A stretch of 64,000 nt of DNA from Massilia pinisoli (GTDB taxonomy: Bacteria > Pseudomonadota > Gammaproteobacteria > Burkholderiales > Burkholderiaceae_D), in contig NZ_JANUGW010000002.1 in NCBI RefSeq assembly GCF_024753285.1, positions 248,001 through 312,000 on the forward strand, read 5' to 3'. The position numbers were made by a program, and so were the translations under genes. The notes under the pieces were generated by a model, which was not told the DNA's origin, ran no database searches, and saw only the letters and a list, made by a program, of their open reading frames with translations. Below are positions 28,651-43,031 of this stretch, one piece after another. Every line of letters starts with the position of its first letter. The stretch's first letter is position 1.

Positions 28651-29031
28651 TCAGCCTTCGGTGGTCTTGCCGTAGGCGGCTGCGTCGAGCAGGTTGTTGA
28701 AGGCGGCCGGATCGGACGGCTGCAGCTTGAACAGCCAGGCGTCGTACGCGTTCGCGTTGATCGAGTCCGGCGCGTCGGCGGTCGCCTGGTTCACGGCCGT
28801 GACGGTGCCCGACACGGGCGCGTAGATGTCGCTGGCGGCCTTGACGGATTCGACGACGGCGGCGTCATCGCCCGCCGTGAAGGCTTTGCCGACCTGCGGC
28901 AGTTCGACGAACACGATGTCGCCCAGGGCGTCCTGCGCGTATTCGGTGATGCCCACGGTCAGGGTGCCGTCGGCCTCTTGACGGACCCATTCGTGGGATT
29001 CGGTGTACTTCAGGTCGGCTGGGATGTTCAT
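28651..29031 (-). CDS. gcvH: Glycine cleavage system H protein
   Basis: A 126-residue lipoyl carrier. The lipoylation site is the Lys in ESVKAASD (Lys64), and the [18 protein letters not shown] strand typical of GcvH precedes it. It shuttles the methylamine intermediate between GcvP and GcvT. It lies 50 bases after gcvT and 105 bases before the chosen gcvP start, so all three should be on one transcript under the glycine riboswitch. Confidence 0.97.
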   Translation of the reverse strand: MNIPADLKYTESHEWVRQEADGTLTVGITEYAQDALGDIVFVELPQVGKAFTAGDDAAVVESVKAASDIYAPVSGTVTAVNQATADAPDSINANAYDAWLFKLQPSDPAAFNNLLDAAAYGKTTEG

Positions 29032-29081
29032 GTACGTAACTCCGTAGTGATGGATGGTGCGGTAAGTATAGTGTTGTTCGA

Positions 29082-30221
29082 TCAGGATGCCAGGATCTTG
29101 CCGTTACGCACGAACGGCAGCTTGACGACGGATGCGGCCAGTTTCTTGTCGCGGATTTCGACGTGCACGGTGTCGCCGACGGCGACGTCCAGCGGCACGC
29201 GCGCGAGCGCGATCGCCTGCTGCATCGACGGGCTGAACGTGCCGCTCGTGATCTCGCCGGCGTTGCCCGAGGCGGCCACGACCTTCTGGTGGGCGCGCAG
29301 GATGCCGCCTTTTTCGCGCAGGATCAGGCCGACGAAGTTCTGCTTCTGACCTTGCTGCTGCAGCGCGGCCTTGCCGATGAAACCGTCCGGGGCGCCGGCG
29401 CGCTCGGACACGAGGTCGACGGTCCAGGCGAGGCCGGCGTCCAGCGGCGACACGGTATCGTCCATGTCCTGGCCGTACAGGTTCATGCCCGCTTCCAGGC
29501 GCAGCGTGTCGCGCGCGCCGAGACCTGCGGGTTTCACGCCGGCGGCGGCGAGGGCGTTCCACAGCGCCTCGACCTGGCTCGCGGGCACGCCGATCTCGAA
29601 GCCGTCCTCGCCCGTGTAGCCGGTGCGCGCGACCATCAGTTCGCCGAACGGCGTGCCGTCCACGATGACGGCGTTGAACGGCTTCAGGCCTTCCGACGGC
29701 GCCTGCGTCTGCGGCACGACCTGCCACACTTTCGCGCGGGCGTTCGGGCCCTGCACGGCGACGAGGGCGATGCCGTCAGCGCTCAGGTCGGCGCGGCGCG
29801 GCGTGATGGTCAGACCGCTGTTGGTGGCATCGTTCTGCTGGCGGATCCAGGCGATGTCCTTCTCGGCCGTGCCCGCGTTGACGACGAGGCGGAACCAGTC
29901 GTCGGCGAAGTAGTAGACGATCAGGTCGTCGATGACGCCGCCCTGCGGATTCAGCATGCACGAGTACAGGGCCTTGCCCGGTGCCTGCAGCTTGTCGACG
30001 TTGTTCGCGAGGAGACCGCGCAGGAAGGGGCGCACGTTGGCGCCTTTCAGGTCGACGACACACATATGGGACACGTCGAACATGCCGGCATCGCCGCGCA
30101 CCGCATTGTGTTCCTCGATCTGGGAGCCGTAGTTGACGGGCATGTCCCAGCCGCCGAAGTCGACCATCTTGGCGCCAGCGGCACGGTGTACGGAATTGAG
30201 CGGGGTCGCTTTGAGCGTCAT
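29082..30221 (-). CDS. gcvT: Aminomethyltransferase, T-protein of the glycine cleavage system
   Basis: A 379-residue T-protein that transfers the one-carbon unit from aminomethyl-GcvH to tetrahydrofolate and releases ammonia. Recognisable parts are [20 protein letters not shown] near the start, the DVSHM motif, [12 protein letters not shown] in the folate-binding region, and [18 protein letters not shown] took ATG 30221 (MTLKATPL) because similarity begins immediately after. The upstream in-frame extension is part of the riboswitch leader. Confidence 0.96.
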   Translation of the reverse strand: MTLKATPLNSVHRAAGAKMVDFGGWDMPVNYGSQIEEHNAVRGDAGMFDVSHMCVVDLKGANVRPFLRGLLANNVDKLQAPGKALYSCMLNPQGGVIDDLIVYYFADDWFRLVVNAGTAEKDIAWIRQQNDATNSGLTITPRRADLSADGIALVAVQGPNARAKVWQVVPQTQAPSEGLKPFNAVIVDGTPFGELMVARTGYTGEDGFEIGVPASQVEALWNALAAAGVKPAGLGARDTLRLEAGMNLYGQDMDDTVSPLDAGLAWTVDLVSERAGAPDGFIGKAALQQQGQKQNFVGLILREKGGILRAHQKVVAASGNAGEITSGTFSPSMQQAIALARVPLDVAVGDTVHVEIRDKKLAASVVKLPFVRNGKILAS

Positions 30222-30277
30222 GGATGGATCCTCGGCAGAAAATGGGGTCGCGCACGCGGTCGCCCGCATGCTTTCGT

Positions 30278-30473
30278 ACCCCTCTGTCCTCGGTACCTGA
30301 GAGATAGCGGCGCATGCTCGATGCTGTCCGCCTGCCCCTTCGGTGGGCCGCACGGGCCGCTCTCCAGAGTTGGTCCGCCGCGCATTGCGCAGCAGCCCTC
30401 GACCGGTCCGGTTGCCTGAGAGTTTTTGGGTGATGCCCCTTCGGCGGCAGCCTGCGCTGCGCTCTCCCGGTCA
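30278..30473 (-). promoter_or_regulatory. Tandem glycine riboswitch
   Basis: On the minus strand two consecutive aptamers are visible. The first runs from GGGAGAGCGC near 30468 through GCCGAAGGGGCA to CTCTCAGGCAACCGGACCG (to about 30400). The second runs from CTCTGGAGAG near 30369 through CACCGAAGGGGCAGG to CTCTCAGGTACCGAGGACAGAGGGG (to about 30278). The conserved cores and order match the gcvT-type glycine riboswitch, normally an activator that turns on glycine cleavage when glycine is plentiful. Its end lies 56 bases before the gcvT start. I do not see a clear terminator stem, so control may be at translation. Confidence 0.95.
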
Positions 30474-30482
30474 AGACTGCGA

Positions 30483-30511
30483 AGTCTATGTCAGAGGTGA
30501 CGGGAAGTCAA
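30483..30511 (-). promoter_or_regulatory. Sigma-70 promoter of the gcvTHP unit
   Basis: On the minus strand TTGACT (30506-30511), exactly 17 bases spacer, and TAGACT (30483-30488). It lies just upstream of the first riboswitch aptamer, placing the transcription start near 30476. Confidence 0.7.
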
Positions 30512-30647
30512 TCCGGCAAGTGGGCCAGCAAGGGGCGCCCGGCACGGGCGCGCGAAGGGCGCGCACTATTGCAGTGTGGCACGATGAGCGTGCGGACGGG
30601 TTTTGTTACACTTGCCCCAACGACCTTGCGATAGAAGAGACCCCACT

Positions 30648-31205
30648 ATGAGCGAAGATCAAGCAAAACCGAAGGAAGGGTATTTCACCCTGTCCGGCGA
30701 CGTGAACAGCGACATGGTGCACCGCGTCTTCGAAGCGGTGGCCGGCATGAACGACGACGGCCTCGAGACGGCGCACATCCTCGTGCAGTCGAACGGCGGC
30801 TACGTCAGCGACGGCCTGTGCCTGTACAACTTCCTGGCCAATGCGCCCGTCGAGTGCATCATGTACAACGGGGGCGCCGTCGCGTCGATCGCCGTGATCC
30901 TGTTCCTGGCGGGTAAACAGCGCTATGCGAGCGAGACGGCGCGCTTCATGATCCACAAGTCGCATGCGACGGCGTCGCCGGGGTCCCGTCCGGATGCCCT
31001 GAACATCATCGTCGAGGGTTTGCGCGCCGACGACGCGCGCACGGAATCGATCCTGCGCAAGACCGTCGAGCTGACCCCCGAGCAGTGGGGCATCCACCAG
31101 TACGGCGACCTGCACCTGAACGCGCGCGACGCGAAGGTGGCGGGCATGATCGACGACATCCGCGACTTTGCGCCGCCCAAGGGGTCGTACCTGCGCAATA
31201 TCTGA
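30648..31205 (+). CDS. ClpP-fold ATP-dependent protease subunit-like protein
   Basis: A 185-residue protein of the ClpP/crotonase-like fold. The Ser-His-Asp order of ClpP is kept: Ser80 in GGAVASIAV, His103 in RFMIHKSHA and Asp161 in LNARDAKVAGMIDDI. Segments LVQSNGGYVSDGLCLYNFL also fit. It is divergent from housekeeping ClpP and lacks the GxSMG context, so it is probably a paralogue of unknown partner. ATG 30648 follows GAAGAGACCCC (weak SD). It is transcribed away from gcvT and followed by a terminator hairpin. Confidence 0.8.
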   Translation: MSEDQAKPKEGYFTLSGDVNSDMVHRVFEAVAGMNDDGLETAHILVQSNGGYVSDGLCLYNFLANAPVECIMYNGGAVASIAVILFLAGKQRYASETARFMIHKSHATASPGSRPDALNIIVEGLRADDARTESILRKTVELTPEQWGIHQYGDLHLNARDAKVAGMIDDIRDFAPPKGSYLRNI

Positions 31206-31261
31206 TTACGGGTCGCCGTGCCGTCTGCCCGGGCGGCGCCCCCGCGTCCACGCTTCGCCAA

Positions 31262-31303
31262 AACAGACAGAGCCTGTAGCGGTGTCCCGCTTCAGGCTCT
31301 TTC
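31262..31303. terminator. Hairpin terminator after the ClpP-like gene
   Basis: AGAGCCTG (31270-31277) and CAGGCTCT (31294-31301) pair, with an inner AGCGG/CCGCT stem, followed by TTT. An AAAA run on the left side allows a weaker function in the opposite direction for the minus-strand KGG gene. Confidence 0.75.
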
Positions 31304-31371
31304 CGTACTTCCTGTGTGGCTACCGTTGATGACCGGGCCCGGAAATCGGACCGGTCCGGCGTGCACCGCGA

Positions 31372-31587
31372 TCAGCGCTTGTTGTCGTTCTTGTGGCTTT
31401 GACGGCCGGCCTCGGCATGCTGCTCCGGCGTGCCGCCGCGGGTGCCGCCCGAGCCGCCCGAACGCGAGCCCGAGCCGGAGCCCGACTGTTTGTTACCGTC
31501 GTTCTTGTGGCTTTGCTGGCCAGCCTTGACGTGCTGTTCGTGGGAGCCGCCCTGGTTGCCCGAGCGCGAAGAATTTTTGTTCGCCAT
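31372..31587 (-). CDS. KGG/GsiB-type stress protein with two repeats
   Basis: A 71-residue, very hydrophilic protein (Gly, Ser, Lys, Gln). It contains two copies of a 16-residue motif, SHEQHVKAGQQSHKND (15-30) and TPEQHAEAGRQSHKND (53-68), separated by a Gly/Ser/Arg linker. This is the pattern of KGG-type (con-10/GsiB) stress proteins thought to protect cells on drying or starvation. ATG 31587 is preceded by AAAGGA. An inverted repeat 47-70 bases upstream may regulate it. Confidence 0.8.
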   Translation of the reverse strand: MANKNSSRSGNQGGSHEQHVKAGQQSHKNDGNKQSGSGSGSRSGGSGGTRGGTPEQHAEAGRQSHKNDNKR

Positions 31588-31633
31588 GATCATTCCTTTC
31601 GATAGTGGAGATGTCGTGCTTGCCGAAAAGTTT

Positions 31634-31657
31634 CTACCAAACATTGATATTTGGTAG
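31634..31657. promoter_or_regulatory. Perfect inverted repeat upstream of the KGG gene
   Basis: CTACCAAA and TTTGGTAG, 8-bp arms around an 8-base centre, located 47-70 bases before the KGG start codon. Size and symmetry fit an operator for a dimeric regulator, or a short leader hairpin. Only one copy is seen in the window. Confidence 0.4.
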
Positions 31658-31785
31658 CGATGTCGGTGTTGCAATCATGAGAGCCCGGCAGTTGAACGGG
31701 TATCGGATCAACTCTTGGACTGTTGTAGGACTAGACGCATTTCGAAAGCAATAATTTTCTTCTCTAGAGCATTATTCGCATAATC

Positions 31786-31920
31786 TTATTCGCCAGCAAT
31801 CGTATCTTGCGGCGCAACATAGCGTTTTACCGCATCCAGAAGGCTCTTTAATAGCATAAGCATTTTTCGCTGTTCCGTTAGATCGGCGCCGTCCGTCACG
31901 CCGAGGCGGTTGATTTCCAT
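31786..31920 (-). CDS. Possible 44-residue small protein
   Basis: A short frame starting ATG at 31920 (MEINRLGVTDGADL) and ending TAA at 31786. The predicted product is a charged amphipathic helix (TEQRKMLMLLKSLLDAVKRY). The surrounding 300 bases (31675-31975) are the most AT-rich of the window, and codon use differs from neighbours. No clear SD is visible. It would be divergent from the DUF1631 gene. It may be a real small gene or chance; I see nothing else in this gap except the inverted repeat. Confidence 0.35.
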   Translation of the reverse strand: MEINRLGVTDGADLTEQRKMLMLLKSLLDAVKRYVAPQDTIAGE

Positions 31921-31975
31921 TGCCACTTGGAAATTATGTGCCACAATAGGAATGCACCCCATTCCAACGCGCACG

Positions 31976-34663
31976 ATGACCTCAAGCCATGTCCAGACGC
32001 CGGCCGCCAAGACTGCGTCCCCGCAGCAGGAGACGCTGGACGCGCTCGCCGGTATCGTCGCCGACTACGTCAAGGAACACTTGACCGCGATGACGGCCCG
32101 CATGGCCGCGGCGCTCGGCGACGTGGGGCAGCAGCAGGGCGATCCGCAGCAGGTGTACCATCGCGTCAAATCGGCACGCCTCCTCAAGGACAATGCCTAC
32201 GCATTCTTCCACCTGGCGTCCGGCGCCATCGACGCGGCCGTGCGCCGCGAACTCGACCGGCTGTCACCGCAGGCCGCCGCGCAACGCCCGTCGGCCGCCA
32301 CGCTGACCCTCGTCCCGCTCGAAGAGATGGACAGCCGCCTCGCGCTCGGTGCGCTGGCCCGGCCGTTCGACATTACCCATTCCGATGCGCTCGCCACACT
32401 GGCCGTGCGGCTCGGGATGCTGCTGGGGCGCGGCGTGCTTCGGGCCGACAGCAATCCGTTCCGGCCCGACGTCTTCCTCGGTGCCATCGACGACGCATGG
32501 CGCGAGTTCGAGCCGGAAGCCGAGGCCCACGGCCTCGTCCAGATCCTGCTGCGCCCGGAGATCCTGTTCGACTTTGCCCCGCTGCTCGACGCGCTCGTCG
32601 CCGCGCTGCGCAAGGTGGGGCAGCCGGGCTCCGTCGACGCCTACCGCATCCAGAAGACAGACGGTACGGCCGCCGCGAAGGCGGCCCGCGCGGGCCAGCG
32701 CGCCGCGCTCGCCGAACAATTGCGCAGGCTGTTCGGCGACGATGGCGGCGAGGATGGCGTGCCCTTGATACCGGATTTGCCCACGCTGCCGTCCAGCGGC
32801 GGCGGCTGGCGCCCCAGCGGGGCAGGCGCATTTGCGGCGCCGCCCGCGCAGCCGGCCACTGTATCGGACGCGGCCCAGGCGGTCGCCGGCGCCAGCGGTG
32901 TGGGCGGGCTGTCGGCCGGCACCGTGCCGCACGGCAGCGCGATCGGTTTCGCTGCGGCGGTGCAACCGGTCGGGGTGGCGCCGAGCCCGGGCGCGGCGAC
33001 TGTCGCGGCAGGCGCGCCTGGCGTCGCGGCGCCCGGTGCGCAGGCGGCATCCGGATTCATGGGCCCATCAGGCTTGCCTGCCCACACTGCGGCCGGCTTT
33101 GCACCGGCCGCAGCGGGCGCCCCGCACGGTGCGCCGACCGCCGGTTTCGGGCTGGGCGCGACCGGGCAGGGCGCACACACGGCGGTCGCGCCAGGTGCCG
33201 GCTTCGGACCGGCCGCCGCCGGCGCTGGATCGGGCCTGCCGCCGCAGTTCGCTCCCGGACACGGCCAGGCCCCGTCCGCCGAAGCGGTCCAGGTCGGCTG
33301 GTCGGCAGCCGTCCAGGGAACGCTCGCGCAATATGGCGGCGCGGCGCCGCTGCTCGATGTGCTGGCGCGTATCGAGCCGGTGCTGGCGCATGCCGCCGAG
33401 GGCGGGGCCGCCGCGCCGTCCGACTGCGCAACCGGTGCGCCGCCGCACAACGTGTTCTACCTGCCGCGCCTGAAGCAGAGCTTGCCGCAGGGCAGCCTGC
33501 CGCGGCGCGACGAGCGCACGCTGGACTTGCTGTCGCGCGTGTTCGAGACCGTGCTGCTGGACGACAGCATCCCGCCCCGCGCGCGCGAATTGCTGCAGGT
33601 GCTGCAAGTGCCCGTGCTGAAGGCGGCCTTGCTGGACAAGAATTTCTTCTTCGAGGAAGCGCATCCCGCACGCCGCCTCGTCGACCTGATGTCGCGCGTC
33701 GGCTGGGAACAGCACGAGAACCCCGACGATCCGCTGTTCCAGGCCATGCAGCGTAGCGTCGCGCGCGTGGGGGAGGCGCAGCCGGACGCGTTCGCCGATG
33801 CCGTCGCCGAGCTGGAAGCGGGCATCGCCGCCGACGAGACGGCGCAGGAAGAAGCGCTCGCCGCGCCCGTCGCCAGCGCCCTACGGCAGGAAAAACACGA
33901 TGTGGCGGCGCGCCAGGCCCGCGACGCCATCGCGCTGCGCGTGCAGGGCGGCGGCGTCATCGACGTCGTCAGCGGCTTCCTGGAGCAGCGCTGGGCGACG
34001 GTGTTGACGTTCGCATACACGATCGAGGACACGCGCCCGGGGGCCGTCGGCAACGCGACGCGCGCCATGGACGACCTGATCTGGAGCGTCAAGCCGAAGG
34101 CCACGCAGGAGCAGCGCAAGTCCCTGATCGCGCGGCTGCCGCGCCTGCTCGCCACGTTGAACAAGTGGCTCGATGCGATCAAATGGCAGGATGCGGAGCG
34201 GCTGCAGTTCTTTGCCCGCCTGGCGGAGTACCACGCCGCGATCGTGCGTGCGCCGATCGAACTGTCGCCGGAGCGCCAGCTGGAACTGGCCGTCGAGGCC
34301 GCCCAGCAGGATGCGCTGCGCCGCGTCGAACTGGAGAACGCAGCCCTCGACCGGGCGGCGGCGCGCGAGGCCGAGGTGTCCGCCGTCGACGGCCTCGAGC
34401 GGGGCATGTGGCTCGAATTCCGCACGGCCGAGGGCGCGCGCAAGGTCAAGCTGGCGTGGGTGAGTCCGTTGCGCACGCTGTTCATTTTCTCCGGCGCAGG
34501 CCGGCGCGAAGCGTTCTCGCTGCCCGCCGAGAAATTGGCCGCCGCGCTGAACGGCGGCAGCGCGCGGGTGCTTGCCATCGACGGCGTCGTGGGGCAGGTG
34601 TTGTCCGAGGCGATGGCGCAAGGGGCCGTCAACGACCCGTCCGTTGCGCTCGCGATGCCGTAA
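31976..34663 (+). CDS. DUF1631-family protein
   Basis: An 895-residue cytoplasmic protein of the DUF1631 family, found in Beta- and Gammaproteobacteria and sometimes mislabelled thymidine phosphorylase. The N-part (about 1-250) is helical with RPDVFLGAIDDAWREFEPE. A long Ala/Gly/Pro-rich linker runs from about 275 to 455. The second half (about 460-780) is again helical, and a PilZ-like beta domain closes it (WLEFRTAEGARKVKLAWVSPLRTLFIFSGAG, about 820-850). PilZ-like ends suggest but do not prove c-di-GMP binding. Start ATG 31976 has no strong SD. Local GC is very high in the linker. Confidence 0.8.
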   Translation: MTSSHVQTPAAKTASPQQETLDALAGIVADYVKEHLTAMTARMAAALGDVGQQQGDPQQVYHRVKSARLLKDNAYAFFHLASGAIDAAVRRELDRLSPQAAAQRPSAATLTLVPLEEMDSRLALGALARPFDITHSDALATLAVRLGMLLGRGVLRADSNPFRPDVFLGAIDDAWREFEPEAEAHGLVQILLRPEILFDFAPLLDALVAALRKVGQPGSVDAYRIQKTDGTAAAKAARAGQRAALAEQLRRLFGDDGGEDGVPLIPDLPTLPSSGGGWRPSGAGAFAAPPAQPATVSDAAQAVAGASGVGGLSAGTVPHGSAIGFAAAVQPVGVAPSPGAATVAAGAPGVAAPGAQAASGFMGPSGLPAHTAAGFAPAAAGAPHGAPTAGFGLGATGQGAHTAVAPGAGFGPAAAGAGSGLPPQFAPGHGQAPSAEAVQVGWSAAVQGTLAQYGGAAPLLDVLARIEPVLAHAAEGGAAAPSDCATGAPPHNVFYLPRLKQSLPQGSLPRRDERTLDLLSRVFETVLLDDSIPPRARELLQVLQVPVLKAALLDKNFFFEEAHPARRLVDLMSRVGWEQHENPDDPLFQAMQRSVARVGEAQPDAFADAVAELEAGIAADETAQEEALAAPVASALRQEKHDVAARQARDAIALRVQGGGVIDVVSGFLEQRWATVLTFAYTIEDTRPGAVGNATRAMDDLIWSVKPKATQEQRKSLIARLPRLLATLNKWLDAIKWQDAERLQFFARLAEYHAAIVRAPIELSPERQLELAVEAAQQDALRRVELENAALDRAAAREAEVSAVDGLERGMWLEFRTAEGARKVKLAWVSPLRTLFIFSGAGRREAFSLPAEKLAAALNGGSARVLAIDGVVGQVLSEAMAQGAVNDPSVALAMP

Positions 34664-35065
34664 CGTCCGCATTCGCGCGGCCACGTGTCATTGGATCGAT
34701 GCCCCCGGCATCAATCCCCCCGGCCTCGAATGTCCACCCAACGGCAATGCGAACATCGTAGCGTGGACACCCCTGTGCCCACGCGGACGCCTGCGGTTTG
34801 TTGGCGTTACGTGCGGACACAGGGTGCGCGCCATGTGTTGGTACCCGTCACCCGGCCGGGTTATAGTCGAGCCGTCACCCATCCTTGTACCCACGCGGCA
34901 TACCCCTGATGGCCATGGGCGGACTCAAGGTCCGCTCGCCGCACCGCCGCGCTTTGGCGCCCTCCGTACCTGACAGGCACGCACACCGGCCAAAACTTGG
35001 CCGAAAAGCAAGGCACAGATGGTATGATGCAGCCTTTATCGACTTCCCCCTGACCATAAGCGAAC
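34664..35065. other. Gene-free spacer upstream of smc
   Basis: 402 bases. It holds an imperfect palindrome GCGTGGACAC/GTGCCCACGC (about 34761-34784), a degenerate relative of the GTGGAC repeats, a perfect hairpin CGGCCAA AAC TTGGCCG (34987-35003), and an extended -10 TGGTATGAT (35020-35028) that could drive smc. No gene with plausible start and codon use was found. Confidence 0.5.
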
Positions 35066-38000
35066 GTGCGTCTATCCTCCATCAAATTGTCGGGATTTAA
35101 GTCTTTCGTCGATCCCACCAATTTCCAGGTGCCGGGGCAGCTGGTCGGCGTGGTTGGCCCGAACGGATGCGGCAAATCGAACATCATCGATGCCGTACGG
35201 TGGGTGCTGGGCGAATCGAAAGCGTCGGAGCTGCGCGGCGAGTCGATGCAGGACGTGATCTTCAACGGCTCGACGAACCGCAAGCCCGCCGGCCGGGCGT
35301 CCGTGGAACTCGTATTCGACAACAGCGCGGGCAAGGCGGCCGGGCAGTGGGGCCAGTACGCGGAGATCGCCGTCAAACGCACGCTCACGCGCGACGGCAC
35401 GTCCACGTATTTCATCAACGGCCAGCCCGTGCGCCGGCGCGACATCCAGGACATCTTCCTCGGCACGGGCCTCGGCCCGCGCGCCTACGCCATCATCGGC
35501 CAGGGCATGATCTCGCGCATCATCGAATCGCGCCCGGAAGAGCTGCGCGTGTTCCTCGAGGAAGCGGCGGGCGTCTCGAAGTACAAGGAGCGCCGACGCG
35601 AGACGGAAAACCGCCTGTCGGACACGCGCGAGAACCTGCTGCGCGTGGAAGACATCCTGCGCGAGCTGAACGCCAACCTGGAAAAGCTCGAGGCGCAGGC
35701 CGCGGTCGCCAACCGCTTCCACCAGCTCCAGGCGGACCAGGAAGAAAAGCAGAAACTGCTGTGGCTCCTGCGCCGCAACGAGGCGAAGGCCGAGCAGCTG
35801 CGCTGGTTCCAGGAGATGGAGCAGGCGCAGACCGGCCTGGAAGAGCAGAACGCCAAGCTGCGCAGCCTCGAGCTTGACCTGGAACGCATGCGCCAGGCGC
35901 ACTACGAAACCGGTGACCGCCTGCACGCCGCGCAGGGCGCGCTGTACCAGACCAATTCCGAGATCGGCAGCCTGGAAGCGCAGATCAAGTTCGTGTTCGA
36001 GTCGCGCACGCGGCTGCAGAACCAGATCGGCACCCTGACCGCGCAGCGCGAGCAATGGCTGAACCAGGCGAACGAGACGCAGGAGCAGATCGAAGAGGCG
36101 GAGTTCCGACTCGAAGAGCTCGCGGCGCGCGTCGAAGGCGCGCAGATCGCGGCGGAAGCACAGAACGAGCGCCTGCCCGATCTCGAAGCGGCGTGGCGCG
36201 ACGCGCAGAGCAAGTCGACGGAATCGCGTGCGCGCATCATGCAGATCCAGCAGCGCATCGAGCTGTCGTCCGCGCACCAGCGCAACGCGTCGAACATCCT
36301 CGCGAACCTGGCCACGCGGCGCGAGCGCCTGCAGCAGGAGCGCGGTGGCCTGAACCTGCCGGACGCGGGCCACCTCGACAACCTGCGCCTGCAGCTGGAA
36401 GAAAAGCAGCAGGCGCTGGAAGAACAGAACTTCATGCTGGAAGAGGCGGCGAGTCGCCAGGAAGCCGTCGAGCAGGAACGGCGCGACGCGCATGCGCAGG
36501 TCCAGCAGGAATCGAGCGCGAGCGCGAAGCTGGAAGCGAGATTGTCCGCGTTGCGCCAGTTGCAGGAACGCGTGCAGACGCAAGGCAAAGTCCAGCCATG
36601 GCTGCAGAAGCACGAACTGGACAAGCTGCCGCGCCTGTGGCAGAAGCTCGACATCGAAGCGGGTTGGGAAACGGCGCTGGAATCGGTGCTGCGCGAGCGC
36701 ACGGGCGCGCTGGAAGTGTCGAACCTGGACTGGGCGCGCGGCTTCTTCGGCGATGCGCCGCCCGCGCGCCTCGCGCTGTATTCTCCTGCGACGGGCAGTG
36801 CCGGCACGCCGGATCATCACGGCCTGAAACCGTTCGCGAGTCTCCTCAAATTGAACGACCCGGGCCTGCGCGGCCTGCTGGACGACTGGCTGTTCGGCGT
36901 GTACGCGGCCGACGACCCCGGCACGGCGCTCGCGCAGCGCGGCAAGCTGCCGCAGGGCGGGTGCTTCGTCACGCCGCAAGGCCATATGGTCACGAGTGCC
37001 AGTGTGCGTTTCTACGCGGCCGACGCCGAGCAGGACGGCGTGCTCGCGCGCCAGCACGAGATCGACAACATCGGCAAGCAGCTGCGTGCGCAAGCGCTGC
37101 TGCTGGACGAGGTCCGCACGCGCGCGACGCGCGCCGACGCGGCGGTCGCCGACCTACAGCGCCGCTTGCAGGATGGCCGCCAGAAGGTCACGATGTTGCA
37201 GCGCGAAGTGCATGCGCTGCAGATCGACGTGGTGAAACAGGCCGAGGTCGAGGCGCGCTTCAACCAGCGCAGCGGCCAGATCGCGGCGGACCTCGACGAG
37301 ATCGCCGCGCAGGAAGCGGAGCAGAGACAGGCGAAGGCGGAAGCGGAAGCGCAGTTCGAGGAGCTCGACATCGAACTGGCCGAGCTGCAGGGCGCGCACG
37401 AGGATGGCCAGGTCGAGTTCCAGGAACAGGAACGCGTACTGGCCGAGGCGCGCAACCGCCTGCGCGACCTGGAGCGCGCCGCGCAGGAAGCCGTGTTCGC
37501 GGAAAAGACGCAGCGCACGCGCATCGAGGAATTGCGCCGCACGATCGCGACGGCGCAGCAGCAGGCCGCGCAGGTGTTGGACAGCATCGCGGCCGGCAAG
37601 GTGGAACTGGAAGCGCTGGAATCCGGCGCGGCGGCCGAGGGCTTGCAAGGCTTGCTGGCGCGCCGCACGGAACAGGAAAAAGCGCTGGCCGACGCGCGCC
37701 ACGAACTGGACCAGCTGACGCAGCAGCTGCGCGCGGCCGAAGAGGCGAAGCTGCAGGCGGAGCGGGGCCTGGAGCCGCAGCGCGGGCGCATCACCGAGAT
37801 GCAACTGAAGGAACAGGCCGCGCGCCTGAACCAGGAACAGTTCGCGGAAGCGCTGTCCGCCACGGGTGCCGACGAAGCGGCGCTGGCCGAAAAACTCGAC
37901 CCGGACCTGAAGCCCGCCTACCTGCAGGGCGAGGTGACGCGCCTGACGAATGCCATCGCGGCGCTCGGTGCCGTCAACCTGGCGGCCGTCGAGGAACTGG

Positions 38001-38586
38001 CACAGGCGACGGAGAGAAAGCGCTTCCTCGACGCGCAGAACAACGATTTGCAGGAAGCGATCGGCACGCTGGAAGGCGCGATCGCGCGCATCGACCGCGA
38101 GTCGCGCGACCTGCTGCAGGACACGTTCGACCGCGTCAACCACCATTTCTCGGAACTGTTCCCGATCCTGTTCGGCGGCGGCCAAGCGAAGCTCGTGATG
38201 ACCGGAGACGAGATCCTCGACGCCGGCGTGCAGGTGATGGCCCAGCCGCCGGGCAAGAAGAACGCGACGATCCATTTGCTGTCCGGCGGCGAGAAGGCGC
38301 TGACGGCGACGGCGCTCGTGTTCTCGATGTTCCGCCTGAACCCGGCACCGTTCTGCCTCCTCGACGAGGTCGACGCGCCGCTGGACGACGCCAACACGGA
38401 GCGCTTCTGCCGCATGGTCAAGCGCATGTCGGACCATACCCAATTCCTCTTCATCTCGCACAACAAGATCGCGATGGAGATGGCCAACCAACTGATCGGT
38501 GTGACGATGCAGGAGCAGGGCGTATCGCGCATCGTGGCGGTGGACATGGAGTCCGCCGCGAATTTCGCTACTGAGGCACAAGCAGC

Positions 38587-38590
<4 letters not shown>
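35066..38590 (+). CDS. smc: Chromosome segregation ATPase SMC
   Basis: A 1174-residue SMC protein that organises and segregates the chromosome. Walker A GPNGCGKSN is at 31-39, and the C-terminal ABC signature LSGGEKAL starts near 1072 with Walker B CLLDEVDAPLDDAN shortly after. Long coiled coils (about 170-500 and 660-1000) enclose a hinge (about 510-640). Start is GTG 35066 (MRLSSIKLSGF); no ATG is better placed. Its stop overlaps the ATG of the zipA gene by 4 bases, the usual Burkholderiales smc-zipA-ligA arrangement. Confidence 0.96.
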
Positions 38591-42124
<3,534 letters not shown>

Positions 42125-42140
42125 TGGATGGAGCTTCACA

Positions 42141-43031
42141 ATGACCGCAATTAAGAAAGCCGTATTCCCCGTCGCGGGCCTTGGCAGCCGCTTCCTGCCG
42201 GCGACCAAGGCGCAGCCGAAGGAAATGCTGCCCATCGTCGACAAGCCGCTGATCCAGTACGCGGTCGAGGAGGCGGTGGCCGCCGGCATCACGGAACTGG
42301 TGTTCATCACGGGCCGTAACAAGCGCGCCATCGAAGACCATTTCGACAAGGCGTACGAGCTGGAATCGGAGCTGGAAGCGGCCGGCAAGAAGGAGTTGCT
42401 GAAGCTCGTGCAGCAAGTCATCCCGAAGAACGTCAACTGCATCTACATCCGCCAGCCGGCCGCGCTGGGCCTGGGCCATGCCGTGCTGTGCGCGCGCCCG
42501 GTGATCGGCAACGAACCGTTCGCCGTGCTGCTGGCCGACGACTTCATGGACACGGCCGACGGCCACAAGCCCGTGCTGGCGCAGATGACGGATTTGTACG
42601 GCTACGAGAAGTGCAGCGTGCTCGCCGTGCAGGACGTGCCGCGCGCGAACACGCGCCAGTATGGCATCGTCAGCGCACGCGCCTACCGGCCGGATCTGGA
42701 ACTCGTGTCGGGCATCGTCGAGAAACCGAAGCCCGAGGACGCGCCGTCCACCCTGGCCGTCGTGGGCCGCTACGTGCTGTCGGGCGCGATCTTCGAGCAC
42801 CTGGAAAACCTGGGCACGGGCGCCGGCGGCGAAATCCAGCTGACGGACGGCATTGCGTCCTTGATGTCGCGCGAACGCGTGCTCGCGTACCGCTATGCCG
42901 GCACGCGCTACGACTGCGGCTCCAAGCTGGGGTATCTGAAAGCGACGGCCGCCATCGGCATGAAGCACCCCGAGACGGCCGAAGGCTACCGCGAATTCCT
43001 CGCGCAATTGTGTGCGGACCTGCCGAAATGA
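42141..43031 (+). CDS. galU: UTP-glucose-1-phosphate uridylyltransferase
   Basis: A 296-residue nucleotidyltransferase making UDP-glucose for envelope polysaccharides. The N-terminus has [25 protein letters not shown], the signature of Gal[12 protein letters not shown] and the QLTDGI segment are also present. ATG 42141 follows GGATGGAGCTTCACA (SD GGAG). Its last codons overlap the def start by ATGA, so def is translationally coupled. Cytoplasmic. Confidence 0.95.
   Translation: MTAIKKAVFPVAGLGSRFLPATKAQPKEMLPIVDKPLIQYAVEEAVAAGITELVFITGRNKRAIEDHFDKAYELESELEAAGKKELLKLVQQVIPKNVNCIYIRQPAALGLGHAVLCARPVIGNEPFAVLLADDFMDTADGHKPVLAQMTDLYGYEKCSVLAVQDVPRANTRQYGIVSARAYRPDLELVSGIVEKPKPEDAPSTLAVVGRYVLSGAIFEHLENLGTGAGGEIQLTDGIASLMSRERVLAYRYAGTRYDCGSKLGYLKATAAIGMKHPETAEGYREFLAQLCADLPK

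Noticed and set aside
32800..33350. Possible frameshift or foreign insert in the DUF1631 gene
   Set aside because: The Ala/Gly/Pro-rich stretch keeps one frame and GC-rich codons throughout; low-complexity linkers are usual in this family.
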